A stretch of DNA of 53,770 nucleotides, taken from the NCBI GenBank assembly GCA_904396155.1, contig CAJFOI010000017.1, positions 1-53,770 of the forward strand, given 5' to 3'. Numbering within the stretch: position 1 is the first letter of the stretch; every line of letters starts with the position of its first letter. The stretch is from Candidatus Avispirillum faecium. Its GTDB lineage: Bacteria; Bacillota; Clostridia; Oscillospirales; CAG-272. Made by a program: the position numbers and the translations under genes. The notes beneath the pieces are model-generated. The model did no database searches and had not been told where the DNA came from. It saw only the letters and a program-made list of their open reading frames with translations. Below, piece by piece: positions 8,368 through 16,690 of the stretch.

Positions 8368-8399
8368 CCGTTTGCTTTTTCGCAAGCGGTTTTCTTTTT
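8368..8399 (+). terminator. terminator-like hairpin upstream of the YD-repeat gene
   Basis: CCGTTTGC and GCAAGCGG form an 8-bp stem (one G-U pair) around the loop TTTTTC, followed by TTTTCTTTTT. It points toward the YD-repeat gene, whose start is 184 nt further on. It either ends transcription arriving from upstream or attenuates the leader. I found no plus-strand gene just before it. Confidence 0.5.
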
Positions 8400-8479
8400 G
8401 AAAAATCCGGCAAACAGGACAGAACATGACCAGTTGAAATCCTATCATAGGCTTTGACGTTTAAGAGGGAAGGCGGTGA

Positions 8480-8497
8480 TTGTAAAAAATATTACAA
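8480..8497. promoter_or_regulatory. inverted repeat upstream of the YD-repeat gene
   Basis: TTGTAA and TTACAA flank a 6-nt AT spacer, giving TTGTAAAAAATATTACAA about 85 nt before the start of the large gene. It could be an operator half-site pair, but the region is AT-rich and a chance palindrome is possible. No convincing -35/-10 pair was found nearby. Apart from the hairpin at 8368-8399, I see nothing else in 8400-8560. Confidence 0.25.
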
Positions 8498-8582
8498 AAA
8501 AGCGGAATGTGTTGGAAGAACACAGCTGGATCCAAAAAATGCATGAGAACTACCAATCAAAAATGGAAGGAAGGATAAGAAA

Positions 8583-11500
8583 ATGAAAAAAGGACGAAGA
8601 ATTGTATCTCTTTTCATTGTCATACTGCTCTGTATACAGGCTGTGCCTGCAGCTGCAGCCGCATCTATTGCCGATGTATTTGCGGATTATGCGGAAAACG
8701 CGGATGACAGCAGAACGATTGACAATGCATTTGAAGAGGTTACAAACGACTTGACGTATGCGTACTATAACGGAACGGAATGGAAGACGTTTCGCGGACA
8801 AACGACTGTGGAAGAACATATAGACAAAGTACAAATTTCAACGGGCGAAAAGCCATACCATTTTTCCTACAAAGCCGGCCACGACGGGAAATGGCAAAGT
8901 CCGGTACTGAGCAGCGTGCAGGATGACTGTGCTGCAATTGAAGAATTGCCCATCACGAACCTGGCCATCGAGGTATATGAAGGCCCGACAAGAATTTACG
9001 ACAACTATGTGGTGATGTACAGAGCGATGGTTGCGGGGGAATGGCTGGACTGGGTAAGCAACGGCCGGCGCGAAGTGATGGAGAGCATTCAGACGCAGTT
9101 CGCGCTGGAGGGAAGTCTGGATATTGCGGCTACAGATGCCGGCTGGTATACCAGAGGATGTATACAGGCGCTGGAGATCCGTGTATTTGAACGGATCGGA
9201 TATACCGGCACACCGCATGAAGAGCAGTTTCGGGAGATCGATGATTTTACCCAGGAATACTATCTAAATGATACCTGGTATGACCTGCATGCCGATGTCA
9301 GGGTAGGCCATATGGACGGTGTACGGCTGGGCACTGACAGCGAAGCTTTTTACCTTCGATACAATTCCGTAAACGCCAACGGTGGCAAGCTTCCCAGTGT
9401 ATTCAGTACAGACAGCGGGCCTTATGACTATGCTGGTCTTCCCGAAGATCCTATGACCAATCTTTCTATTGAAGTATATACTGGCACCGGTGTGCGGATC
9501 TATGACGATTATGTAGTCATGTACAGAGCGATGGTTGCGGGGGAATGGCTGGATTGGGTGAGCAACGGCCAGCCGGACGTTATGCAGACGATCCAGTACG
9601 AATTCAGCCTGGACGGTGGCCTGGACACAAGTGCCACAGATGCCGGCTGGGCCAGCAGAGGCAATATTCAGGCACTGGAAATACGGATGTTTGAGCGGAT
9701 CAGCGATGCGCCCTCCGGCGGTTCGGCAGAAGCAGGCGCCTTTCAGAGAGCCGTGGGAATCGATATAGAATACTACAAGAACGGAAACTGGCATACCCTC
9801 GACGGAAGCGCTCCAACGGGGCAGATCGAGGGTGTACGTTTACAGACACATGGAGGCAAGCCTTATTATTTACAGTATCGTGCGAGAAATCCGGGCTACA
9901 AAGCGGATTGGCTCGGCTTTGTCTCCAGTGACAATTCTGGAAATTATGATTATGCCGGCCTGTACGGATACCCAATGAGTCAATTGGAAATTCGGGTTTA
10001 CACCCAGGACGGGCAACGGATTTACGATGATTTTGTAGTGATGTACCGCGCTAAAGTCAACGGCAGCTGGCTGGGATGGGCGAGCAACGGATGGCCGCCG
10101 ATTATGGAGAGCATTCAAAATGATTTTCAGCTTGCGGGCGCATTGGATGGAAATGCGACAAATGCCGGATTGCCGGACGGCTCCCTTATAGAGGATCTGG
10201 AAATACAGGTCTATGAACGCAAAGGACTGGTGGCACAGCCTTCGGAAAATGCGAAAATCATCGACGCGCCGTACATAAATCAAAATGAAGTGGGACTTCC
10301 CAATGGATGCGAGAGTGTCAGCACGGTGATGGCGTTGCAGTACTTGGGTGTCGAGATCAGTCCTGAACAGTTTGTGACAAATTATCTGGACATGGGACCT
10401 GCACCCTCCGGAGGAGTGGGATCCAGTCCATACGATGTATTTGTGGGAGATCCGCACCTGACAAACGGACTGGGTTGGGGCTGCTATGCGCCGGTGATCG
10501 TCAAAGCGGTGAACAAATTTGCAAATAGAGAAAATTTGGGTGTGACAGAGCTGTCGCAAAAGCCTCTTGACGAGCTGTGCAGCGCTTATATCGACAACAA
10601 TATCCCGGTCATCTTGTGGGGGACGCTTAAAATGACCAGCCAGTGTACCTATTCCTCGTGGGTAACACCGGACGGAGGCACCATTCGGTATAATAACAAA
10701 CTGCATTGTCTGCTTTTGGTTGGGTACGATGAAAACTATTATTATTTTAACGATCCGCTTCAAAACGGCGGCGGACAAAAATATGTAGGATACGCAAAGG
10801 AAAATGTAGAAGCGGCATACGACCTGCTGGGCAAACAGGCGGTGGTGATCACCAATCGGGATCCGGAAGGCCCCGGCACTTCCGGAAATCCGGGAAATCC
10901 CGACAGCCCAGAGATCCCGCCTCAGGAGAGCGAAACAATAGACGAACCGGTGGAAATCCCGGGAAAAGATCCGCTTCCCGACGAATATGTGGAAGACCCC
11001 ATCGATTTGAGCAGCGGCGCTCATGTGATCCAAAATACGTTGATGACAATCCATGGTGCGCAAACGCTGAGCCTGGTCGCCAGTTACAAATCCAATTTGC
11101 TCACGGTGGGCTCTTTTGGAACAGGATGGTCCCACAATTATGAAAAGCGATTGGTAGACCATGGGGATGAGCTTTGGGTTTACGACAGTCCCACGTATTA
11201 CGCGGTCTATCATCTGGGGGCTCCGGGATCCGATTATTATACGACGGACACGCCGACGAAGGAAGGCTACGGCATTACAAAGTCAACGACAGGGTATGTG
11301 GTAAACTGCAATTCCAAAGTGAAGGAGTATTATGACAACGAAGGAAAGCTGTATAGAATTATTACAAAAGACGGCTTTACGACATTGCTGGAATATCCAG
11401 ACGCAAACACTGTAAAAATTACAGACCAGGTTTCCGGACGCTATATGATTCTTGTAAAAAATGCAGATGGGAAGATTGCGTCTGTAACAGACAATGCAGG

Positions 11501-14500
11501 GAGAACCTGTACCCTGGGATATACAGACGATTTTCTCACTTCTATCACCGATGAAAACGGGAATTTGCTCACGTATGAGTACAATGAAAACGGTCAGGTG
11601 AAAAGAGGTATCGATGGTACAGGCTCTGCGTATTTTACAGATACTTATGACAGCCTGGGCCGCGTGATCGCCCAGAAGGACGGACTTTCTGACAGTGTGA
11701 CGACCGTCATTCAGTACGATGAGGCGTCCGACCCGAATTTTATGCTGGTGAAGGTAACGGATCGGACGATGGAGACTACGGTGTACAAGTACAATGCGGC
11801 GAAGCAACTGGTCAGCAAAACAGACCCGAACGGCATTGAGATCCAGTATGAATATGACGCTGCGGGAAATCTTACAAAAAAGACGGACGGTCTCGGAAAC
11901 AGTGTGACCAATGTGTACGACAGAAAGAACAATCTCATAGAGAGCATCGATGCGCGAGGCAACAAAACGCAGTACACCTATGACAACCGAAACAATGTAA
12001 CGAGCATTCAGTATCCCGGCGGCGGGACGGTTATCAACACATATGATACCAAGGACCGCCTTATGACCAATACTGACCTGCGGGGCGTTGTTACGACATA
12101 CGAGTACAACGGGCAAAATCAGGTTATCAGGACGACCTGCGACGGAAAAAGCATCACATACACATATGCAGACGGACAGGTGGCCAGCATCACGGATTCC
12201 CTGGGCGGCACAACGGAAAATCAGTATAGTGATGCGGGCTTTTTGATGTCCAGCACAGATGCGCAGGGCAATACCACCCGTTATACTTACGATCAGAAGG
12301 GCAATGTGCTCACTGTTACCGACCCCGAAGACAATGTCTCCTCTCTGGAGTACGATGCGAACGGAAATGTGATCCGCGAGACGGATGCGAATGGAAACAC
12401 AACTACGTATACCTATAACAATAACCTGTGTATGACGTCCATGACGCCGCCTACCGGAGCGACGATTTTGTATACGTACGACGGAGAGGACCGGCCCGCT
12501 TGCACCATTTATCCGGACGGCACCTATACGCTGCGCGAATATGACGCCGGCGGCAGAGTGATTCGAGAGACAGACGCGGACGGAAATACGACTTCCTATA
12601 CTTATGACGATGCAGGAAACGTGACGCAGATCACCGATCCCATTGGGAGTATTACCAGGCAGGAGTACGATGCGGCGGGCAACCTGACGAAGTCCACAAG
12701 GCTTGTGCAGGAATATGACATCTACTATTATGAACCCGTTGCGGGAAGCGCTTTGGAACATAGTACCACATATACCTATGATGCAGACGGCAGACTGACA
12801 AAAACTGTCAACGCTATGGGCGGCGAGACGACATATACCTATAATGATGCCGGAGATCTGCTTACTGTAACGGATCCTTTGGGGAATACAACTGAAAACA
12901 CCTACGATGCGCTGGGAAACCTGATTCAAGTGCAGGATCCTCGTGGAAATGTCACCTTGTACACCTATGATGCAGCGGGGAATCTGCTGACGACGGAAAA
13001 CGCACTTGGACAAATCACGACGAATACCTACGACAGCCTGGGCCGCCTGATCGAGACGGCGGACCCGTGCGGGCACACTACATCTTATGCTTATGACGCT
13101 CTGGGCAGAGTTACTGCCGTAACGGATCCGCGGGGCAATACAGTACGTCAATACTACGACGCGCTGGGCAATGTGGTGAAGATCATGAATGCCTCCGGTC
13201 ATACGGACTACGAAGCGGTGTACGATGCGTCCGGACAGCCGGTATCTGTGACCAACGCGGCAGGCAAGGTAACTACCAACCGATATGACTGGGCGGGCAA
13301 TCTCACGCGGCAGATCGATCCCATGGGTTATGAAAATGCATATGTTTACAATGGCGCAGGACAGGTGATCCGTTCCACGGACAAGGCAGGAGGCGTAAGC
13401 AGTGCCACATATGACGGCGCGGGACATCTCACGTCCATGACAGGACCCGGCGGGTCTGTCAAGGAATATGTTTATGACTGGTCCGGTCAGATGTACGAGG
13501 AAAGTGGGTATGATTCCTATCAAAATGACAAGGTTGTGTACAACGAGCTGGGTCAGGTAAAATTGACGATAAATTCGCTCTGGCAATCGATTCAGTACAC
13601 CTACGATGTGTCTGGGAGAATAACGGGGTTTTCGGATTACGCAGGACAAGTGATATATACCTACGATGCAAACGGAAACAGACTGACGGCAACGGACAGC
13701 ACGGGAACGGTGTACCGGGAGTACGACGCACTGAACCGTGTGACCAAGTATACAGATATCTACGACAATGAGATTGAGTATGAATACGATGCCTGCGGCA
13801 ACCTGATCCGGATGACCTATCCCACAGGAGAGGCGGCAGTGTATACTTACGATGAGAATCACAATATGCTGACCAGCGGGCTGGAAGGCAGCAATTATGT
13901 GATAAAGTATACCTACAATGCCCAGAACCAGATCACAAGGATCGAGAATCCGGACGGAAGTGTGGTGACGCGAAACTATGATAGTGCAGGAAGACTGAGC
14001 AGCTTTACAGAAAAGGACAAAAACGGGGACGCGATTTCTTCCGGGACATTCGGATATGACAGCATGGGACGAATCAAGGACGAGATCTATCCGTCGGAAA
14101 GCAGACGGTATGCGATGGAGTATGACGAGCTGGGGCGTGTCACCAAACGAACGGAATACAGTTTGCGTTCCGGAAGTCCGGTGCTGAATGAGGAGACGTT
14201 CAGTTACGACGGAGCGGGAAACATCATAGAGTCGAGGAAAAATGAAAAGACGGATACGTATACATACAATGCTGCAAACAACGGCATCACAAGAATGAAC
14301 GACACGCGCTACGGAGTCAGTATAAGCTATGGCGTGCTTGGAAATTACGAGCTGGACGGAGAAGTGGTAGAGGTAACGTATGATTACAGGCAACGGATGA
14401 AGCAGGTAGACGGCGGCGCGTATGAATATTGGTACGATGCGGAAAACAACCGGGTCAACATGTACGCAGTGCAGACGAACACAAAGTACACGTATGACTG

Positions 14501-15692
14501 CTCCGGAGGAAGGCACCGGCTGCTGTGGACGATCGACCACAATTACAAGGAGACGATCTATGGATACGGAGCGGAGGGTCTGACGTGGTCGCTGAGCGAC
14601 GGAGAATATCAAATCTACCACTACGACTACCGTGGAAGCGTAATCGCAGTGACGGACATCGAGGGAAATGTGACGGATACGATCCAGTATGACACCTACG
14701 GAGGGGTAGCGAAGCGGACGGGAGAGAGCCAGCTGATCTTCGGGTACAACGGACGGGACGGGGTGCTGACAGACCCGAACGGACTGTTGTATATGCGTGC
14801 GCGGTATTATAACACGGACTTGAAAAGGTTCATGAGTCCTGATATAATAGATGGAAGTATAGCAGATTCCAGCACATTGAATGTATACGCATATGTAAAC
14901 GGAAACCCGATCTCCTATGTGGACCCCTTCGGCCTTTCCGCCGAACGGGGGCAGGGAATTGAAATCGACTGGGATTTTGATCCAAACGCTTCTGATTATA
15001 TTGGCTGGGGAATGGATGGCCAGGAGATTTCCGTGCGGACATATAATTACCTGAAGTATCATTTTAATGTAAAAAAAGTAGGGAATTATGCTATCATTCA
15101 AGGTGCACATTCCAGTGCGGCACTTGGTCAAGGCATACGGGGAACACGTTATGCGTTTGTAAATGCCAGCAAATATCCAAACGTTTTTAGTTATGTAGAC
15201 CCCATAACGGCAGGAAAAGAAGCGTTAACAATAAGCAGCGGCGGCAGAATCAACTGGGGAGGCGCGCTCAACTATGCAGTCGTAGGATTGGATGTAGGCA
15301 TTGGTATATATGAAAATATCGAGGCAGGAACTCGCGCCCAGAAGATTGTTACAGATGCTGTAGTGGATGCCGGTTTTGGAGCAGGAACGATATGGCTTTC
15401 TGCTGCGGCAGGTGCTGGGGCAGGTTCTATTGTTCCCGTTGCAGGCAATGTGGTTGGTGCAGTAGTGGGAACTGCTACCGGAGTGGTTATATATGTTGTG
15501 ACGGATGTTGTTCAAATAAACGGGAAATCCCCTGTGGAATGGGTAAAAGAAGGCGCCGGCTGGGTAGGCGACCGAGTCGTGGAGATGGGCAGCTGGGTAG
15601 GCGATACAGCCGTTGACGTCGGCAACTGGATTGGTGATACAGCTTCTGATATAGGCGGCTGGATCGGAGATCAATGGGATAAAATTTGGTGA
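8583..15692 (+). CDS. secreted YD/RHS-repeat protein with C39-like peptidase and variable C-terminal domain (candidate polymorphic toxin)
   Basis: The 2369-residue product starts with a signal peptide (about residues 1-27, Ala-rich cleavage region). Three homologous modules of about 160 residues follow (about 50-555), each with VVMYRA...WLxWxSNG and ATxAG motifs, resembling clostridial ChW surface modules. A C39-like cysteine peptidase domain comes next, with candidate triad Cys576, His708 and Asp724. After a Pro/Glu/Gly linker, residues about 830-2050 are YD repeats, ending in the RHS core (GLLYMRARYYN, then DPFGL at 2114-2118). The last 251 residues are unrelated: a region with AHSSAALGQGIRGTRYAF, a long Gly/Ala/Val hydrophobic stretch (about 2250-2310), and four 11-residue repeats to the stop. 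A sequence change after DPFGL is typical of RHS toxins. By family knowledge the YD shell encloses the C-terminal payload; pore formation by this payload is inference. ATG at 8583 follows GGAAGGAAGGATAAG. Confidence 0.93.
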   Translation: MKKGRRIVSLFIVILLCIQAVPAAAAASIADVFADYAENADDSRTIDNAFEEVTNDLTYAYYNGTEWKTFRGQTTVEEHIDKVQISTGEKPYHFSYKAGHDGKWQSPVLSSVQDDCAAIEELPITNLAIEVYEGPTRIYDNYVVMYRAMVAGEWLDWVSNGRREVMESIQTQFALEGSLDIAATDAGWYTRGCIQALEIRVFERIGYTGTPHEEQFREIDDFTQEYYLNDTWYDLHADVRVGHMDGVRLGTDSEAFYLRYNSVNANGGKLPSVFSTDSGPYDYAGLPEDPMTNLSIEVYTGTGVRIYDDYVVMYRAMVAGEWLDWVSNGQPDVMQTIQYEFSLDGGLDTSATDAGWASRGNIQALEIRMFERISDAPSGGSAEAGAFQRAVGIDIEYYKNGNWHTLDGSAPTGQIEGVRLQTHGGKPYYLQYRARNPGYKADWLGFVSSDNSGNYDYAGLYGYPMSQLEIRVYTQDGQRIYDDFVVMYRAKVNGSWLGWASNGWPPIMESIQNDFQLAGALDGNATNAGLPDGSLIEDLEIQVYERKGLVAQPSENAKIIDAPYINQNEVGLPNGCESVSTVMALQYLGVEISPEQFVTNYLDMGPAPSGGVGSSPYDVFVGDPHLTNGLGWGCYAPVIVKAVNKFANRENLGVTELSQKPLDELCSAYIDNNIPVILWGTLKMTSQCTYSSWVTPDGGTIRYNNKLHCLLLVGYDENYYYFNDPLQNGGGQKYVGYAKENVEAAYDLLGKQAVVITNRDPEGPGTSGNPGNPDSPEIPPQESETIDEPVEIPGKDPLPDEYVEDPIDLSSGAHVIQNTLMTIHGAQTLSLVASYKSNLLTVGSFGTGWSHNYEKRLVDHGDELWVYDSPTYYAVYHLGAPGSDYYTTDTPTKEGYGITKSTTGYVVNCNSKVKEYYDNEGKLYRIITKDGFTTLLEYPDANTVKITDQVSGRYMILVKNADGKIASVTDNAGRTCTLGYTDDFLTSITDENGNLLTYEYNENGQVKRGIDGTGSAYFTDTYDSLGRVIAQKDGLSDSVTTVIQYDEASDPNFMLVKVTDRTMETTVYKYNAAKQLVSKTDPNGIEIQYEYDAAGNLTKKTDGLGNSVTNVYDRKNNLIESIDARGNKTQYTYDNRNNVTSIQYPGGGTVINTYDTKDRLMTNTDLRGVVTTYEYNGQNQVIRTTCDGKSITYTYADGQVASITDSLGGTTENQYSDAGFLMSSTDAQGNTTRYTYDQKGNVLTVTDPEDNVSSLEYDANGNVIRETDANGNTTTYTYNNNLCMTSMTPPTGATILYTYDGEDRPACTIYPDGTYTLREYDAGGRVIRETDADGNTTSYTYDDAGNVTQITDPIGSITRQEYDAAGNLTKSTRLVQEYDIYYYEPVAGSALEHSTTYTYDADGRLTKTVNAMGGETTYTYNDAGDLLTVTDPLGNTTENTYDALGNLIQVQDPRGNVTLYTYDAAGNLLTTENALGQITTNTYDSLGRLIETADPCGHTTSYAYDALGRVTAVTDPRGNTVRQYYDALGNVVKIMNASGHTDYEAVYDASGQPVSVTNAAGKVTTNRYDWAGNLTRQIDPMGYENAYVYNGAGQVIRSTDKAGGVSSATYDGAGHLTSMTGPGGSVKEYVYDWSGQMYEESGYDSYQNDKVVYNELGQVKLTINSLWQSIQYTYDVSGRITGFSDYAGQVIYTYDANGNRLTATDSTGTVYREYDALNRVTKYTDIYDNEIEYEYDACGNLIRMTYPTGEAAVYTYDENHNMLTSGLEGSNYVIKYTYNAQNQITRIENPDGSVVTRNYDSAGRLSSFTEKDKNGDAISSGTFGYDSMGRIKDEIYPSESRRYAMEYDELGRVTKRTEYSLRSGSPVLNEETFSYDGAGNIIESRKNEKTDTYTYNAANNGITRMNDTRYGVSISYGVLGNYELDGEVVEVTYDYRQRMKQVDGGAYEYWYDAENNRVNMYAVQTNTKYTYDCSGGRHRLLWTIDHNYKETIYGYGAEGLTWSLSDGEYQIYHYDYRGSVIAVTDIEGNVTDTIQYDTYGGVAKRTGESQLIFGYNGRDGVLTDPNGLLYMRARYYNTDLKRFMSPDIIDGSIADSSTLNVYAYVNGNPISYVDPFGLSAERGQGIEIDWDFDPNASDYIGWGMDGQEISVRTYNYLKYHFNVKKVGNYAIIQGAHSSAALGQGIRGTRYAFVNASKYPNVFSYVDPITAGKEALTISSGGRINWGGALNYAVVGLDVGIGIYENIEAGTRAQKIVTDAVVDAGFGAGTIWLSAAAGAGAGSIVPVAGNVVGAVVGTATGVVIYVVTDVVQINGKSPVEWVKEGAGWVGDRVVEMGSWVGDTAVDVGNWIGDTASDIGGWIGDQWDKIW
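8740..10240 (+). repeat. three tandem ChW-like modules inside the YD-repeat gene
   Basis: Three direct repeats of roughly 500 bp encode homologous surface modules. The first two are very close at DNA level: 9008-9065 and 9511-9568 share a run reading gtacagagcgatggttgcgg and beyond, with only a few synonymous changes. The third is more diverged (MYRAKVNGSWLGWASNG). This points to a recent duplication or gene conversion of the first pair. Confidence 0.75.
15558..15689 (+). repeat. four tandem 11-residue repeats closing the YD protein
   Basis: Residues 2326-2369 are exactly four 33-nt units: GWVGDRVVEMG, SWVGDTAVDVG, NWIGDTASDIG and GWIGDQWDKIW, immediately before the stop. The pattern is [GSN]-W-[VI]-G-D followed by a hydrophobic/Gly end. 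An 11-residue period suits an amphipathic helix lying on a membrane. Confidence 0.85.
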
Positions 15693-15730
15693 GAGCCATA
15701 TTTGTTAAATCAGCAAAGGAGCTTATTTGT

Positions 15731-16516
15731 ATGGATATAGACAGTATCACAGGGTATGTGAAAAGGCATTCGGACTCATATATGTCACTGAGAGGGATGC
15801 GATCGATGGTTGGTCCGTTTATCTTTTTGGGACTTATTCCATTGATATATGGAATAGTATCTCACAAGTTTATTGTTGCTACTATTATGGTGAGTGCTGT
15901 AATTTGTTATACAATATTTGTAAATATCTTATATCGAAGGTTGACTTCTGTTTCCTATTACCAAAGATTTTTGTTTTCCGGGATTTTTTCCTCATTTTTT
16001 TCTCTACTCTTTCTGATGCTTGCATATTTACTTATTGAGGTGGGAATACCAGAAAAGTCAACACAGATCGCATATTCAATTATTTTGGGAATTGCATGGA
16101 TCCTGGCGGTGCTGTTGATTTTTGCCTTCAAAATTATTAACATCAAAAGAGAGGTATATAAAAGGCTCAATTCTGGAAAGGTCAGTCCGGGTCTGGCAAT
16201 TGCTTCTTCTGGGGGGGCGGTTCTCGGAATTTCCCTGGCGAAGCTGGCTTCCAAGTGGATGACCCAGGAAGTGGCCATCAATGTGGTAGTTGTACTGTCT
16301 TATGTTATAGCGGTATTTGCCGCTTTGGGAATTCCCCATTTCATGATAAGCTATTTTGTGAAAAAGTATTCTATTCAGGGAGAATCCCTTCCTGTGGTAC
16401 GTCCCAAAATGACGAGGGCAAAGCGCATTGCAATCAAGATTGTCATTGCATTTGTGCTTTTACTTACTTTCATGGTTGTAGGGGGCGTTTTGGTTAATAA
16501 GGGAATTTTGAAATAG
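15731..16516 (+). CDS. polytopic membrane protein, candidate immunity protein
   Basis: The 261-residue product has about six hydrophobic helices (two near residues 25-65, two near 75-125, one near 165-210 and one at about 240-258) separated by basic loops, and no catalytic motif. I chose ATG at 15731 because AAAGGAG lies 9 nt upstream; an in-frame TTG at 15686 would overlap the preceding gene. It begins 38 nt after the stop of the YD protein, on the same strand. In polymorphic toxin systems the gene directly after the toxin usually encodes its immunity protein, and membrane immunity proteins accompany membrane-active toxins. The role is inferred from position; no family is recognised. Confidence 0.7.
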   Translation: MDIDSITGYVKRHSDSYMSLRGMRSMVGPFIFLGLIPLIYGIVSHKFIVATIMVSAVICYTIFVNILYRRLTSVSYYQRFLFSGIFSSFFSLLFLMLAYLLIEVGIPEKSTQIAYSIILGIAWILAVLLIFAFKIINIKREVYKRLNSGKVSPGLAIASSGGAVLGISLAKLASKWMTQEVAINVVVVLSYVIAVFAALGIPHFMISYFVKKYSIQGESLPVVRPKMTRAKRIAIKIVIAFVLLLTFMVVGGVLVNKGILK

Positions 16517-16537
16517 GATCCATTGATCTGAAACAAG

Positions 16538-16574
16538 GCGGCGCTGCATGACCATTTTGGGTATGCAGCGCCGC
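16538..16574. terminator. perfect 12-bp hairpin after the candidate immunity gene
   Basis: GCGGCGCTGCAT and ATGCAGCGCCGC pair perfectly around a 13-nt loop, 21 nt after the stop at 16516. There is no T tract, so it is either a non-canonical terminator, an mRNA-stabilising 3' structure, or a protein site. Confidence 0.5.
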
Positions 16575-16607
16575 TGTGTGATTTGTCAGTGAAATCTGAA
16601 TACAGAC

Positions 16608-16636
16608 TTGAAGAAGGTTGCGCCTGTTGATATAAT
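16608..16636 (+). promoter_or_regulatory. promoter for the 440-residue membrane protein gene
   Basis: TTGAAG and TATAAT are separated by 17 nt, 55 nt before the GTG start at 16691. The gene therefore appears to be transcribed independently of the toxin locus before it. Confidence 0.6.
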
Positions 16637-16690
16637 AGACTAAATATTAGGCATTGTTGACAAATATAGGTAAATCAGTGGAGGAAAAAA

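Noticed and set aside
11283-15131. A very long minus-strand open frame (over 1200 codons) inside the YD-repeat gene
   Set aside because: It is antisense to a clearly coding repeat gene and arises from the repeated codon pattern. Its translation is low in normal domain features and has no ribosome binding site.
8745-15692. CRISPR array or tandem DNA satellite in the YD region
   Set aside because: The repeats are degenerate, in frame and encode YD motifs; there are no regular spacers and no cas genes.
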